A DNA stretch of 64,000 bases from Pseudomonas marginalis. GTDB lineage: Bacteria; Pseudomonadota; Gammaproteobacteria; Pseudomonadales; Pseudomonadaceae. The position numbers and the translations under genes were made by a program. Positions 18,933-28,034 of this stretch are shown here, in pieces; positions within the stretch are counted from its first letter, which is position 1, and the number at the start of each line of letters is the position of its first letter. The stretch lies in the NCBI RefSeq assembly GCF_900105325.1, contig NZ_FNSU01000003.1:558001-622000 (forward strand), in the 5' to 3' direction. The notes under the pieces were generated by a model that had not been told where the DNA came from, searched no databases, and worked only from the letters and a program-made list of their open reading frames with translations.

Positions 18933-19253
18933 TCAGTTACGGCGACCCAACAACAGGCCAACCACCAGGCCGAAGCCTGCGGAGATCGCGACGGTCTGCC
19001 ATGGATGGCCACCGATGTAGGTCTCGGTGGCATCGACTACTGGCTTGCTACGCTCGCGCACGTTGGATACCGAATCCAGTGCCTGCTTGAGTTTGATGGC
19101 GACCTGTTCGCGCAGGGTTTCGCCTTCTTCGCCCACCAGGGCAGCGCTGCTTTTGAGCAGCTTGTCCGATTCTTCGATCAGGGCCGTCAGTTCACTGAAT
19201 GCTTGATCCTTGATTTGATCTTCAACAGCTTGGGCGGCAGTTTTGCGGGCCAT
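18933..19253 (-). CDS. DUF883 (ElaB/YqjD-type) membrane-anchored protein
   Basis: 106 residues starting MARKTAAQAVEDQIKDQAF, with AAGGAG 8 bases before the ATG. A long amphipathic helix with SELTALIEESDKLLKSSAALVGEEGETLREQ spacing (given here in parts) is followed by GGHPWQTVAISAGFGLVVGLLLGRR. That GxxPW motif plus a C-terminal single membrane helix ending in RR is typical of ElaB/YqjD proteins. These associate with the inner membrane and, in E. coli, bind ribosomes in stationary phase; whether this one does is unknown. Confidence 0.88.
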   Translation of the reverse strand: MARKTAAQAVEDQIKDQAFSELTALIEESDKLLKSSAALVGEEGETLREQVAIKLKQALDSVSNVRERSKPVVDATETYIGGHPWQTVAISAGFGLVVGLLLGRRN

Positions 19254-19418
19254 GGGTGTGACTCCTTGCAAGTGAATGTGACAGTGAACAATGGAGTGCC
19301 GGGCGGCGGCAAAAGTTGCAGTTTTTTTGCCGGGTCGGCACTGGCGAACGAAATCCGAATCCGGAAAAATCGACCTACAGTGTAAGATGTCGTCTATTTG
19401 TGCAGCAGGAATTTCAAC

Positions 19419-19673
19419 ATGAGCTTCAATCTCGCCAACAAGACCCTCGCCGAACGCGCCGAGCTGGAAGATGAAAAGTCCCGCCTCTATGACCTGTGGC
19501 AGACCAACCTGGGCAAGGCCAAGGGCGAAGCCGCGCGGTTGTTCGGTGAGCGCGCCAAGCGCAAGGGCAGGTGGTCCGAATGGGTCCGCGCCGAACTGGA
19601 CGGCATGTCGCCACCGGAGTTTTCCAACATGGTACGCAGTGAAGTCAACAAACTGATGGCGGCGGCGAAGTAA
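19419..19673 (+). CDS. Small conserved hypothetical protein (84 aa)
   Basis: Starts MSFNLANKTLAERAELEDE. A basic, helix-rich protein with RLFGERAKRKGRWSEWVRAEL in the middle and a SPPEFSNMVRSEVNKLM end. No signal peptide or membrane span. Its 3' end overlaps the end of the convergent LysR gene by 29 bases. I do not recognise the family; charge and size suggest a small cytoplasmic, perhaps nucleic-acid-associated, protein. Confidence 0.65.
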   Translation: MSFNLANKTLAERAELEDEKSRLYDLWQTNLGKAKGEAARLFGERAKRKGRWSEWVRAELDGMSPPEFSNMVRSEVNKLMAAAK

Positions 19674-20574
19674 AGCCGGCGGCAATCGCTTCGCGTACTT
19701 TAAGCAACATCGGATCAAGCTGGGCCTGGGTGCGCCAACCCAGTTCCACCGGGTATCGCGGCAGTGCCAACGGGCAGGGCAGGACCCGCAGACCGGTCAT
19801 CTCGGCGATGGCCTGCGCCGCATGCCCGGGAATGGTCGCTACCGCCTGGCTGCCCTTGAGCAGAAACGGCAGTGCGGCAAAATGACTGGTCGAGGCGCAC
19901 ACCTGGCGGCTCAGGCCCTGCGCTGCCAGCCCTTCGTCGGTGATGCCGATGAACCCGCCTGACGACACCAACACATGCTCGCGGGTGACAAATTCATCCA
20001 GGCTGAGGCTTTCCTGGCCTGGCGCCAGGCTGCGTGGGTCCACGACGCAGCGATAATCCCCCTCTCCCAGTACCTGCCGACTCAATCGGCTTTGCGCAAA
20101 GCCGCCCGCGGTAATTGCCAGGTCCAGGGTGCGGTCGAGCAGGGCGCCGGCGACGATCTGACTGTGGGTCTGGCGAAAGATCACCCGCAGCTTCGGCAAG
20201 CGCTGTGCGATGGTGTCCATCAACCGGCGGCCATAAGCAATTTCGAAGTCGTCGGACAGGCCCACCACCACCGAGCGGCCTTGATAGTTCGGGTTGTCCG
20301 GATTGACCATCGCCAGGCTTTGCCGACAGCGCTCCAGCGCCTCACTGATCACCGGTTTCAATTGGTTGGCCCGCAGCGTCGGCGCCAGGCCACGGCCGGT
20401 GCGCACAAACAATTGGTCGCCATAGACGTCGCGCAGACGTCGCAGGCCTGCACTGATGGCCGACTGCGTGACACCCAGGCGCAATGCCGCGCGGCTGGCG
20501 CTGGACTCATCGTGCAGGGCTTCGAAGGTTTTCAGCAGGTTCAGGTCGACCTGGGCGATATTCATCTGGCTCAT
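19645..20574 (-). CDS. LysR-family transcriptional regulator
   Basis: About 309 residues from the ATG at 20574 (MSQMNIAQVDLNLLKTFEAL); a GTG at 20586 and an ATG at 20565 are alternatives because no strong ribosome site separates them. An N-terminal winged helix-turn-helix (ASRAALRLGVTQSAISAGLRRL) precedes a substrate-binding domain of NahR/NodD-like type. It is divergent from the nitrilase gene with only about 80 bases between, so it most likely controls that gene. The effector is unknown. Confidence 0.9.
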   Translation of the reverse strand: MSQMNIAQVDLNLLKTFEALHDESSASRAALRLGVTQSAISAGLRRLRDVYGDQLFVRTGRGLAPTLRANQLKPVISEALERCRQSLAMVNPDNPNYQGRSVVVGLSDDFEIAYGRRLMDTIAQRLPKLRVIFRQTHSQIVAGALLDRTLDLAITAGGFAQSRLSRQVLGEGDYRCVVDPRSLAPGQESLSLDEFVTREHVLVSSGGFIGITDEGLAAQGLSRQVCASTSHFAALPFLLKGSQAVATIPGHAAQAIAEMTGLRVLPCPLALPRYPVELGWRTQAQLDPMLLKVREAIAAGFTSPPPSVC

Positions 20575-20655
20575 ATCATTCAGCACTGAGGTGGGCTTTA
20601 TTCATGATCGAGCCTGGCGAGAGAATGGGCAACCCCCTTATCTGGAGTGATCGTG

Positions 20656-21582
20656 ATGCCCGTTTCTACTGTGGCGGCCCTGCAAATCGGTTCCCTGCCT
20701 GGCGGCAAGGCCGAGACCCTGGCGCAAATCCTCGCCTATGAAGACGAGATCCTGCGCAGCGGCGCGCAATTGGTGGTGATGCCCGAAGCGCTGCTCGGCG
20801 GCTATCCCAAGGGTGAAGGGTTTGGCACCCAATTGGGCTATCGCCTGCCCGAAGGCCGCGAAGCCTTTGCCCGCTACTTTGCCAACGCTATCGATGTGCC
20901 AGGCGCCGAGACCGAGGCTCTGGCCGGCCTGTCGGCACGTACCGGCGCCAGCCTGGTGCTGGGTGTGATCGAGCGCAGTGGCAGCAGTTTGTATTGCACC
21001 GTGCTGTATGTCGAACCCACGGGCGGCCTGGTGGCCAAGCACCGCAAACTGATGCCCACCGGCACCGAACGGCTGATCTGGGGCAAGGGCGACGGCTCGA
21101 CCTTGCCGGTGATCGACGCGGCGGCAGGGCGTATCGGCGGTGCGGTGTGCTGGGAAAACATGATGCCGCTGCTGCGCACCGCGATGTACGCCAAGGGCGT
21201 CGAGGTGTGGTGCGCGCCGACGGTGGATGAGCGCGAGATGTGGCAGGTGAGCATGCGCCATGTGGCGCATGAAGGGCGCTGCTTTGTGGTCAGTGCGTGC
21301 CAGGTGCAGGCCTCGCCCCAGGCACTGGGCATCGAGGTCGCCAACTGGCCTGCAGAGCGCCCGTTGATCGCCGGCGGCAGCGTGATTGTCGGCCCGATGG
21401 GCGACATCCTGGCCGGGCCACTGGTGGGGGAGGTCGGGCTGCTGACGGCGCAGATCGACACCGATGACCTGGTGCGAGCGCGGTACGACTATGACGTGGT
21501 GGGGCATTACGCCCGCCCGGATGTGTTCGAGCTGGTGGTGGATGAGCGGGCCAAGCCAGGCGTGCGCTATATCACGGACTGA
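20656..21582 (+). CDS. Nitrilase-family carbon-nitrogen hydrolase
   Basis: 308 residues from the ATG at 20656 (GGAG 8 bases upstream). All three catalytic residues are visible: Glu in VMPEALLGGYPKG (about residue 43), Lys in AKHRKLMPTGTER and Cys in GGAVCWENMMPLLR. The PEALLGGYPKG and CWEN motifs are those of the true nitrilase/cyanide hydratase branch, converting nitriles to acids and ammonia, rather than of amidases. Divergent LysR control is likely. Confidence 0.9.
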   Translation: MPVSTVAALQIGSLPGGKAETLAQILAYEDEILRSGAQLVVMPEALLGGYPKGEGFGTQLGYRLPEGREAFARYFANAIDVPGAETEALAGLSARTGASLVLGVIERSGSSLYCTVLYVEPTGGLVAKHRKLMPTGTERLIWGKGDGSTLPVIDAAAGRIGGAVCWENMMPLLRTAMYAKGVEVWCAPTVDEREMWQVSMRHVAHEGRCFVVSACQVQASPQALGIEVANWPAERPLIAGGSVIVGPMGDILAGPLVGEVGLLTAQIDTDDLVRARYDYDVVGHYARPDVFELVVDERAKPGVRYITD

Positions 21583-21595
21583 AACACGGTCGAAA

Positions 21596-21774
21596 TGTGG
21601 GAGGGGGCAAGCCCTAACGCCGTTCAGTTAATCCCTGTAGGAGCGAGCTTGCTCGCGAAAAACGCTCAGGCAACGCGTTCATTCTCGATAAACGCGGTGG
21701 CCCTGAGTGCTTCGCGAGCAAGCTCGCTCCTACAAAAAGCCAACTGAACGGCATTCTGGCAAGCCCCTTCCACC
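21596..21774. repeat. Nested REPIN: GTAGGAGCGAGC pair inside a GTGGGAGGGGGC pair
   Basis: The outer arms are 21596-21629 and about 21742-21774; both carry a GTTCAG/CTGAAC stretch next to the GGGGGCAAGCC-type REP. Inside lies an inner inverted pair, GTAGGAGCGAGCTTGCTCGC at 21637 onward and its complement ending at 21733. It looks like one REPIN type inserted into another. Confidence 0.8.
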
Positions 21775-21784
21775 TTTGGCTCTC

Positions 21785-21873
21785 TCAGCCTTTGGGCGAT
21801 TGGGTTTCCAGCCATTCCTCGCGGGTCATTTCCCAGACAGGATCAGGCGTTCGGTAAAGAGTGTCGGTTGCAT
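21785..21873 (-). pseudogene. Possible short remnant or microORF
   Basis: An ATG at 21873 gives MQPTLFTERLILSGK before a stop; the TERLIL pattern recalls the start of GNAT acetyltransferases. Another frame runs through to 21785, ending WEMTREEWLETQSPKG. A frameshifted fragment of a lost gene would explain both, but this is weak and could be chance. Confidence 0.2.
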
Positions 21874-21883
21874 GGTGTCATTA

Positions 21884-22345
21884 CTACCAAGTCGCGGTAT
21901 TCGGCAAGTCCAGCGTGCCACGGTCTACAAAGCGCATCGTGCCGAACAGCCCGCCCGCCAGTTTGCCCCGCAGCACGTAGGGCAGGTTGTTCAAGCTCTG
22001 GGTCTGGCTCAGGCCTAAGGTCTGGCGCAGCACGGAAAACGCCGAAACGCTGACCGGCACCATCAGCACGGTTTCGGAAAAACGCGGGATGCTGCCGCGC
22101 TGGTCACTCACCCCCGACGCCAGCGGCCGACCATTGACCTCCAGGTCGAGGGCCACGCCGTTGTAGTCGATCGCCGTTTCATTGGGGTTCTGCACCCGCA
22201 GTTTCACGGCGAAGCGCACTTCCAGGTCCTGGCTTTGCAGCGGCTCGATGCCCACCACATTGATATTCACCGGGTCGCGGTTGGGGAACAGCGCACAGGC
22301 GCTCAAGCTCAGCAGTAGCAGCGATAGAACCATGAGCTTGCGCAT
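21884..22345 (-). CDS. LEA type 2 family (WHy-domain) lipoprotein
   Basis: 153 residues. A lipoprotein signal (MRKLMVLSLLLLSLSAC) has the lipobox LSAC with Cys near residue 17. One LEA14/WHy beta-sandwich follows, with INVVGIEPLQSQDLEVRFAV and the characteristic LRVQNPNETAIDYNGVALDL. Such domains occur in stress-related proteins; the bacterial function is unclear. The residue after Cys is Ala, so outer-membrane sorting is expected. It lies 13 bases downstream of the permease gene and is probably co-transcribed with it. Confidence 0.85.
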   Translation of the reverse strand: MRKLMVLSLLLLSLSACALFPNRDPVNINVVGIEPLQSQDLEVRFAVKLRVQNPNETAIDYNGVALDLEVNGRPLASGVSDQRGSIPRFSETVLMVPVSVSAFSVLRQTLGLSQTQSLNNLPYVLRGKLAGGLFGTMRFVDRGTLDLPNTATW

Positions 22346-22358
22346 GCAAAGGGTGCTC

Positions 22359-23786
22359 CTATTTCGTGACGTCCGGGTCCTGCATCACTTTGAGGGTAGA
22401 GGACTCCGGATCAAATTCATCTTCCTGCAGCTCTATGAACGCTTCCGGCAGGAAAATGTTCAGCAGGATTGCACAGAACGCGCCCACAGTGATCGGCGAC
22501 TCGAAGATGTTGTGCAGCGCCTTGGGCAGGTCGCGCAACACTTCCGGCACGGCGGCCACGCCCAGGCCCATGCCCAGGGAGATCGCCACGATGAGCACAT
22601 TGCGGCGGTGCAGCCCGGCTTCGGCGAGGATCTTGATGCCGGCCACCGCCACGGTGCCGAACATGATCAGGGTCGCGCCGCCCAGCACCGGCTTGGGCAT
22701 CAGTTGCAGCACCGCGCCGATCATCGGGAACAGCCCCAGCAGCACCAGCAAACCCGCGATGAAGTACGCCACGTAGCGGCTGGCCACGCCGGTCAACTGG
22801 ATCACGCCGTTGTTCTGGGCGAACGTCACCATTGGCAGGCTGTTGAAGGTCGCCGCCATCGCCGAGTTGAGGCCGTCGGCCAACAGGCCCGACTTGATGC
22901 GCTGGATGTACAGCGGGCCCTTGACCGGCTGTTGGGAAATCATCGAGTTGGCCGTCAGGTCACCGGCTGCTTCCAACGGCGAAATCAGGAAGATCACCGC
23001 CACCGGGATAAACGCCACCCAGTCGAACGAGAAACCGTACTTGAAGGGCACCGGCACGCTGATCAGTGGCACGTGGGGCAGGGCGGCCAGGTCGACACGG
23101 CCCATCCACCACGCCACCACAAAGCCCAAGGTCAGGCCGATCACGATGGAGCCCAGGCGCAGGAACGGGTTGTTGAAGCGGTTGAGCACCACGATGGTCA
23201 CTAGCACCAGTGCTGCCAGGCCCATATTGCTCGCGGCGCCCAGGTCGCTGGCGCCAAAACCGCCAGCCATGTCGGTGACGGCCACCTTGATCAGCGACAG
23301 CCCCATCAAGGTGATGATGGTGCCGGTCACCACCGGGGTGATCAGCTTGCGCAGCTTGCCGATGAACTGGCTGAGCACCACTTCGATAAACGCCGCGAAA
23401 AAGCAGATGCCAAAGATCGTCGAGAGGATCTCATCGGTGCCGCCGCCCCGGGCCTTGACCATGAACCCCGCGCTGAGAATCACGCTGATAAACGAGAAAC
23501 TGGTGCCTTGCAGGCACAGTAGCCCCGACCCAATGGGGCCGAACGTGCGCGCCTGGACGAAGGTGCCGAGCCCCGACACAAACAGCGCCATGCTCACCAG
23601 ATAGGGCACTTCGCTTTCCAGACCGAGCACACCACCGACGATCAGCGTCGGGGTGATGATGCCGACAAAACTGGCCAGCACATGCTGCAACGCGGCAAAT
23701 ATCGCCGCACTGAAATGCGGGCGATCCTCCAGGCCGTAGATCAGGTCGGATTTATAGCGGGGGCGGGGGGCTTGAGCGTCAGACAA
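22359..23786 (-). CDS. NCS2-family xanthine/uric acid permease
   Basis: 475 residues with about 12-14 membrane segments. The N-terminal YGLEDRPHFSAAIFAALQHVLASFVGI segment (QH motif) and the SPLEAAGDLTANSMIS segment with its conserved acidic residue are typical of the nucleobase-cation symporter-2 family, on the xanthine/urate side. The only in-frame start near the expected N-terminus is TTG at 23786, so translation may be inefficient. The substrate (xanthine, urate or uracil) cannot be fixed from the sequence. Confidence 0.88.
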   Translation of the reverse strand: MSDAQAPRPRYKSDLIYGLEDRPHFSAAIFAALQHVLASFVGIITPTLIVGGVLGLESEVPYLVSMALFVSGLGTFVQARTFGPIGSGLLCLQGTSFSFISVILSAGFMVKARGGGTDEILSTIFGICFFAAFIEVVLSQFIGKLRKLITPVVTGTIITLMGLSLIKVAVTDMAGGFGASDLGAASNMGLAALVLVTIVVLNRFNNPFLRLGSIVIGLTLGFVVAWWMGRVDLAALPHVPLISVPVPFKYGFSFDWVAFIPVAVIFLISPLEAAGDLTANSMISQQPVKGPLYIQRIKSGLLADGLNSAMAATFNSLPMVTFAQNNGVIQLTGVASRYVAYFIAGLLVLLGLFPMIGAVLQLMPKPVLGGATLIMFGTVAVAGIKILAEAGLHRRNVLIVAISLGMGLGVAAVPEVLRDLPKALHNIFESPITVGAFCAILLNIFLPEAFIELQEDEFDPESSTLKVMQDPDVTK

Positions 23787-24020
23787 AATGAGGGCTCGGG
23801 TCAGAAAATGGAGGCGCAGGATGCCAGAAACGGCCCAGCGTCAGAAGTGTAAAAAAATATTTATAAAGACCCTGCATAAAACCCCGATTCCTGCCGATAC
23901 TGCTTATAGGCCCATCTATCAAAAACAACAGTGATGGCGGTGTCAGGCAGTGCGTTGACGCTGGCTGATCGTTTCGTGGCATGGACGCGCGCCGCCACTC
24001 TATATTTCGAGATCGCCCTT

Positions 24021-25646
24021 ATGTCGCTCCGTCACCTGAATATCGCCCCTCGCGCTTCCCTCGGTTTCGCCTTCATCGCCCTGTTAGTGGTGGTGTTGGG
24101 CGGGTTTGCGGCCAACCGCATGACGTTGATCCGCCAGGCCTCGGTGGACATGAGCAGCAACCAGCTGCCCAGCGTGACGTACCTGGCCCAGATGACGGAG
24201 AACGTCCTGCGCATGCGTATCCTGTCATTTCGGGTGCTGGTCAACCGCGAGCCGGCCGGCCTGCAGGAAGCCGAAACCCGCATCGGCGTGCTGGTCGACA
24301 AGGTCAAGACGGCCCAGGCCGGCTACGCGGCATTACCCGCCGGTACGGAGGAAGCGGCGTTGTACAAGACGTTTGTCAGCACCCTGGATAACTACTTCAA
24401 GGCTCAGGCGGACATGCTGGCGCTGTCCAAGCAAGGCGACGTCGAGCAGATGCGCACCCTGATCAATACCCGGATCAAGGAAGGCACCGATCAGATGGGC
24501 GAGCAGTTGAACAAGCTGATTGCGATCAATGCCGCCAACGCCAAGCAAGCCAGCGACGCGGCAGGGCACAGTTACACCAGTGCCATCACCGGGATTATCG
24601 TGGTCTCGGTCAGCGCTGCACTGCTCACGGTGCTGCTGGCCTGGCTGCTGACCCGCAGCATTGTCACGCCGTTGCGCAAAGCCGTTCAGGTGGCTGAAAC
24701 CATCGCCGGTGGCAACCTGACCAGCGTCGTTGAAGATAATGGCAACGATGAACCCGCGCGCCTGATCAACGCCCTGTCGACCATGCAAACCAACCTGCGC
24801 CAGACCATCCAGCATATCGCCGGCTCGGCCACGCAGTTGGCCTCGGCGGCGACAGAGTTGAGCGCCGTGACCGAGGAAGCGTCCCGGGGCCTGCAGCAAC
24901 AGAACAATGAAATCGATCAGGCCGCCACGGCGGTCAACGAGATGACCGCGGCGGTGGAGGAAGTGGCGCGCAATGCGGTGTCCACCTCCGAGGCCTCCAA
25001 CCAGTCCAACCAGGCCGCGCGGTCAGGTCGCGACCGGGTGATGGAAACCGTCGGCGCGATCCAGACCATGACCCAGGACGTCCAAAACACTGCCGCGATG
25101 ATCGAAGGCCTGGCCACCCAGGGCCGTGACATCGGCAAGGTGCTGGACGTGATCCGCGCGATTGCCGAACAGACCAACCTGCTGGCGCTCAACGCCGCCA
25201 TCGAAGCGGCCCGCGCCGGTGAAGCCGGCCGCGGCTTTGCGGTGGTAGCGGATGAGGTGCGGGCGCTGGCCCATCGCACGGCGCAGTCGACCCAGGAAAT
25301 CGAGAAGATGGTCGCCGGCATCCAGAACGGTACCGGTGAAGCGGTGCAGTCGATGCAACAGAGCAACCAGCGCACCCAGGACACCCTGGAAATGGCCCGC
25401 GCCGCCGGCGTGGCCCTGGAGCAGATCACCCAGTCCATCAGCCTGATCAACGAACGCAACCTGGTGATCGCCAGCGCGTCGGAAGAACAGGCCCAGGTCT
25501 CCCGCGAAGTGGACCGCAACCTGGTCAACATCCGCGACCTGGCCACCCAGTCGGCGGCGGGGGCCAACCAGACCAGTGCCGCCAGCCACGAGCTGTCGCG
25601 CCTGGCGGTGGATTTGAATGGGATGGTGGCGAGGTTCGTTATCTAA
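24021..25646 (+). CDS. Methyl-accepting chemotaxis protein
   Basis: 541 residues from the ATG at 24021; the open frame extends to 23931 without a good start. Membrane helix 1 (about 14-31), a ~150-residue periplasmic four-helix-bundle domain (4HB type), helix 2 (about 190-212), a HAMP domain and a long cytoplasmic coiled coil follow. The signalling hairpin tip has IAEQTNLLALNAAIEAARAGE split around the highly conserved EQTNLLALNAAIEAA. No C-terminal CheR pentapeptide is present. The ligand is unknown. Confidence 0.92.
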   Translation: MSLRHLNIAPRASLGFAFIALLVVVLGGFAANRMTLIRQASVDMSSNQLPSVTYLAQMTENVLRMRILSFRVLVNREPAGLQEAETRIGVLVDKVKTAQAGYAALPAGTEEAALYKTFVSTLDNYFKAQADMLALSKQGDVEQMRTLINTRIKEGTDQMGEQLNKLIAINAANAKQASDAAGHSYTSAITGIIVVSVSAALLTVLLAWLLTRSIVTPLRKAVQVAETIAGGNLTSVVEDNGNDEPARLINALSTMQTNLRQTIQHIAGSATQLASAATELSAVTEEASRGLQQQNNEIDQAATAVNEMTAAVEEVARNAVSTSEASNQSNQAARSGRDRVMETVGAIQTMTQDVQNTAAMIEGLATQGRDIGKVLDVIRAIAEQTNLLALNAAIEAARAGEAGRGFAVVADEVRALAHRTAQSTQEIEKMVAGIQNGTGEAVQSMQQSNQRTQDTLEMARAAGVALEQITQSISLINERNLVIASASEEQAQVSREVDRNLVNIRDLATQSAAGANQTSAASHELSRLAVDLNGMVARFVI

Positions 25647-25665
25647 GTATTTGGAATACTGGCAA

Positions 25666-25712
25666 AAATGTGGGAGGGGGCAAGTCGAATCGTCGCACCG
25701 CCCCTCCCACAT
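25666..25712. repeat. REP-type hairpin (GTGGGAGGGGGC family) between convergent genes
   Basis: AAATGTGGGAGGGGGC and an inverted GCCCCTCCCACAT lie around a short centre, between the chemoreceptor stop and the kguD stop. Its position suggests a second use as a transcript end for both genes. Confidence 0.7.
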
Positions 25713-25716
25713 GTGT

Positions 25717-26694
25717 TTATTGTTTCCAAGCCCCTGGGTTGACCAGGTTCTTCGGTTTTTCACCCGCCAACGCCTGCAACAGATTGTCCACCGCACACGT
25801 GGCCATCGCCTCCCGCGTCTCATGGGTCGCCGAGCCGATATGTGGCGTCGCCACCACGTTGTTCAGACGCAGCAACGGTGAGCCGTGATCAAGCGGTTCC
25901 TTTTCGAACACATCCAACCCCGCCGCCCGAATCGTACGTTGCTGCAAGGCCTCCACCAGCGCGGCCTCGTCCACCACCTTGCCCCGCGAGATATTGATAA
26001 AGATCGTCTCCGGGCCCATCCGCGCAAATTGTTCGGCGCCGATCAGCTTTTCGGTTTCAGCCGTGAGCGGCAGGGTCAGGCAGACAAAATCGGCCTGTTG
26101 CAGCAAATCGTTAAGGCTGCGGTACTGCGCGCCAAAGCGCTGTTCCACCGCCGGCTTGGGCGAATGGCTGTGGTAGATCACTGGCATGCCAAAACCGAAA
26201 TGCCCGCGCTGGGCCAAGGCTTCGCCGATGCGGCCCATGCCGATGATGCCCAGGGTCTTGCCATGCACGTCGCTGCCGAAGTGTGAGGGGCCGATATTCT
26301 TGTTCCACTGGCCGGCGCGCACCATGTCGGCCAGCTCCACCACACGCCGGGCGGTGGCCAGGATCAGCGCGAAGCCGGTATCGGCGGTGGTTTCGGTGAG
26401 CACGTCCGGGGTGTTGCTGAGCAGGATGCCGCGCCGGGTCAGGTAGTCGATATCGTAGTTGTCGACCCCCACGGACACGCTGGCCACGGCCTCCAGTTGC
26501 GGTGCGAGATCCAGCAACCCGGCATCCAGGCGCAGGCTGGCACCGAGCAGGCCGTGGGCGTTGGGCAGTGCATCGCGCAGCTTGGCCAGGCCAGTCTCGT
26601 CCAGTGCGTCTATCAGGGTGACGTCGCACTGTTCATGCAGGCGCGCCATTAACGGTGCGGAGAGCTTCTTGTACAGAACCACAGACTTTTTCAT
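25717..26694 (-). CDS. kguD: 2-keto-6-phosphogluconate reductase (2-hydroxyacid dehydrogenase)
   Basis: 325 residues of the D-2-hydroxyacid dehydrogenase family. The NAD(P)-binding motif GIIGMGRIGEALA, catalytic Arg in NISRGKVVDE, Glu in DVFEKEP and His in TPHIGSATHETR are all present. Alone it could be called glyoxylate/hydroxypyruvate reductase GhrB, but the 4-base overlap with kguT and the kguEKTD order identify it as KguD, which reduces 2-keto-6-phosphogluconate to 6-phosphogluconate. Confidence 0.9.
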   Translation of the reverse strand: MKKSVVLYKKLSAPLMARLHEQCDVTLIDALDETGLAKLRDALPNAHGLLGASLRLDAGLLDLAPQLEAVASVSVGVDNYDIDYLTRRGILLSNTPDVLTETTADTGFALILATARRVVELADMVRAGQWNKNIGPSHFGSDVHGKTLGIIGMGRIGEALAQRGHFGFGMPVIYHSHSPKPAVEQRFGAQYRSLNDLLQQADFVCLTLPLTAETEKLIGAEQFARMGPETIFINISRGKVVDEAALVEALQQRTIRAAGLDVFEKEPLDHGSPLLRLNNVVATPHIGSATHETREAMATCAVDNLLQALAGEKPKNLVNPGAWKQ

Positions 26695-27989
26695 GGGGTT
26701 TTCACCTTCAATTCGAGGGTCGAGATGGGCGCGCGTTCACGGTCACTGGCGCCGGGCTTGAGGAAAATCGTCAGCACCACCGACAGCATCAGCGCGCCGC
26801 TCATCAGCAGGTACGAGGCGCCGGGCGAGCCGGTGCTGCTATTGAGGTAGCCCACCAGGTAGGAGCCGCCGAACGAGCCGAGGGCGCCCATGCTGTTGAT
26901 CAGCGCCATGGCGCCACCGGCGACGTTGGCGGGGAGGATTTCCGGGACGATGGCAAAAAACGGTCCGTACGGCGCATACATGCAGGCTCCGGCAATGACC
27001 AGCAGGGTGTAGGACCACCAGAAATGTTCGGCGCCCAAGGCGTAGGAGGCGTAGAACGCGATGGAGGCAACCAGCAGTGGCGGCCATACGAAGCGTTTGC
27101 GCTTTTGCAGTTTGTCCGAGCCCCACGACACCGCCAGCATGGCGATCACGGCAGCGAGATAGGGCAGGGCCGAGAGCCAGCCGGCTTCGACCATGTCCAT
27201 CTGCAGGCCTTTCTTGAGGATCGACGGCAGCCACAAGACGAAGCCGTACACGCCGATGCTCCAGCAGAAAAACTGCAGCGCCAGGATGATCACCTTGGGC
27301 GAACGGAACGCTTCGGCGTAATTCTTCACCGCCTTGATACCGACCTGTTCGGCGGCCAGCGCGCTTTCCAGGTCTTTTTTGTGCTGTTCGCTCAGCCACT
27401 TGGCATCTGCGGGTTTTTCATCCGCCAGTTTCCACCAGATAAACGCCCACAGCACCGCCGGCAGGCCTTCGATGATAAACATCCAGCGCCAGCTGAAATG
27501 CTGCACCAGGTAGCCGGACACCACCGACATCCACAGCATGGTCACCGGATTGCCGAGGATCAGGAAGGTGTTGGCCCGCGAGCGCTCGGCACGGGTGAAC
27601 CAGTGACACAGGTACACCAGCATGGCCGGCATCACGGCGGCCTCGACCACGCCGAGCATGAAGCGAATGACGATCAGCATGTAGGCGTTGGACACCACGC
27701 CGGTCAGGGTGGCCAACCCGCCCCAGAGGATCAGGCTGACGAAAATCAGCTTCTTGACGCTGCGCTTCTGCGCATAGATCGCACCCGGCACCTGGAAGAA
27801 GAAGTAGCCAAGGAAAAACAGTGCACCCAGCAATGACGACATACCGGGGGTGATCATCAGGTCCTCGGCCATCCCGGAGGCGGCGGCAAAGCCGTAGTTG
27901 GCGCGGTCCAGATACGCCAGGCTATAGGTGATAAAGACGATGGGCATGATGTACCACCAACGGCGGGTGGCGAGTTTCACGGTGTCCAT
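26691..27989 (-). CDS. kguT: 2-ketogluconate transporter, MFS family
   Basis: 432 residues with 12 predicted membrane segments, of the anion:cation symporter (ACS/phthalate-glucarate) type; YSLAYLDRANYGFA near the N-terminus is the characteristic first-loop motif. It lies in the kgu operon between the kinase and the reductase and overlaps the latter by 4 bases. It imports 2-ketogluconate made in the periplasm from glucose. Confidence 0.9.
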   Translation of the reverse strand: MDTVKLATRRWWYIMPIVFITYSLAYLDRANYGFAAASGMAEDLMITPGMSSLLGALFFLGYFFFQVPGAIYAQKRSVKKLIFVSLILWGGLATLTGVVSNAYMLIVIRFMLGVVEAAVMPAMLVYLCHWFTRAERSRANTFLILGNPVTMLWMSVVSGYLVQHFSWRWMFIIEGLPAVLWAFIWWKLADEKPADAKWLSEQHKKDLESALAAEQVGIKAVKNYAEAFRSPKVIILALQFFCWSIGVYGFVLWLPSILKKGLQMDMVEAGWLSALPYLAAVIAMLAVSWGSDKLQKRKRFVWPPLLVASIAFYASYALGAEHFWWSYTLLVIAGACMYAPYGPFFAIVPEILPANVAGGAMALINSMGALGSFGGSYLVGYLNSSTGSPGASYLLMSGALMLSVVLTIFLKPGASDRERAPISTLELKVKTP

Positions 27990-28034
27990 AAGGTTGCTCC
28001 TGAGCTTGTTGTAGTTGTGGCAACAGGGTGTGGG

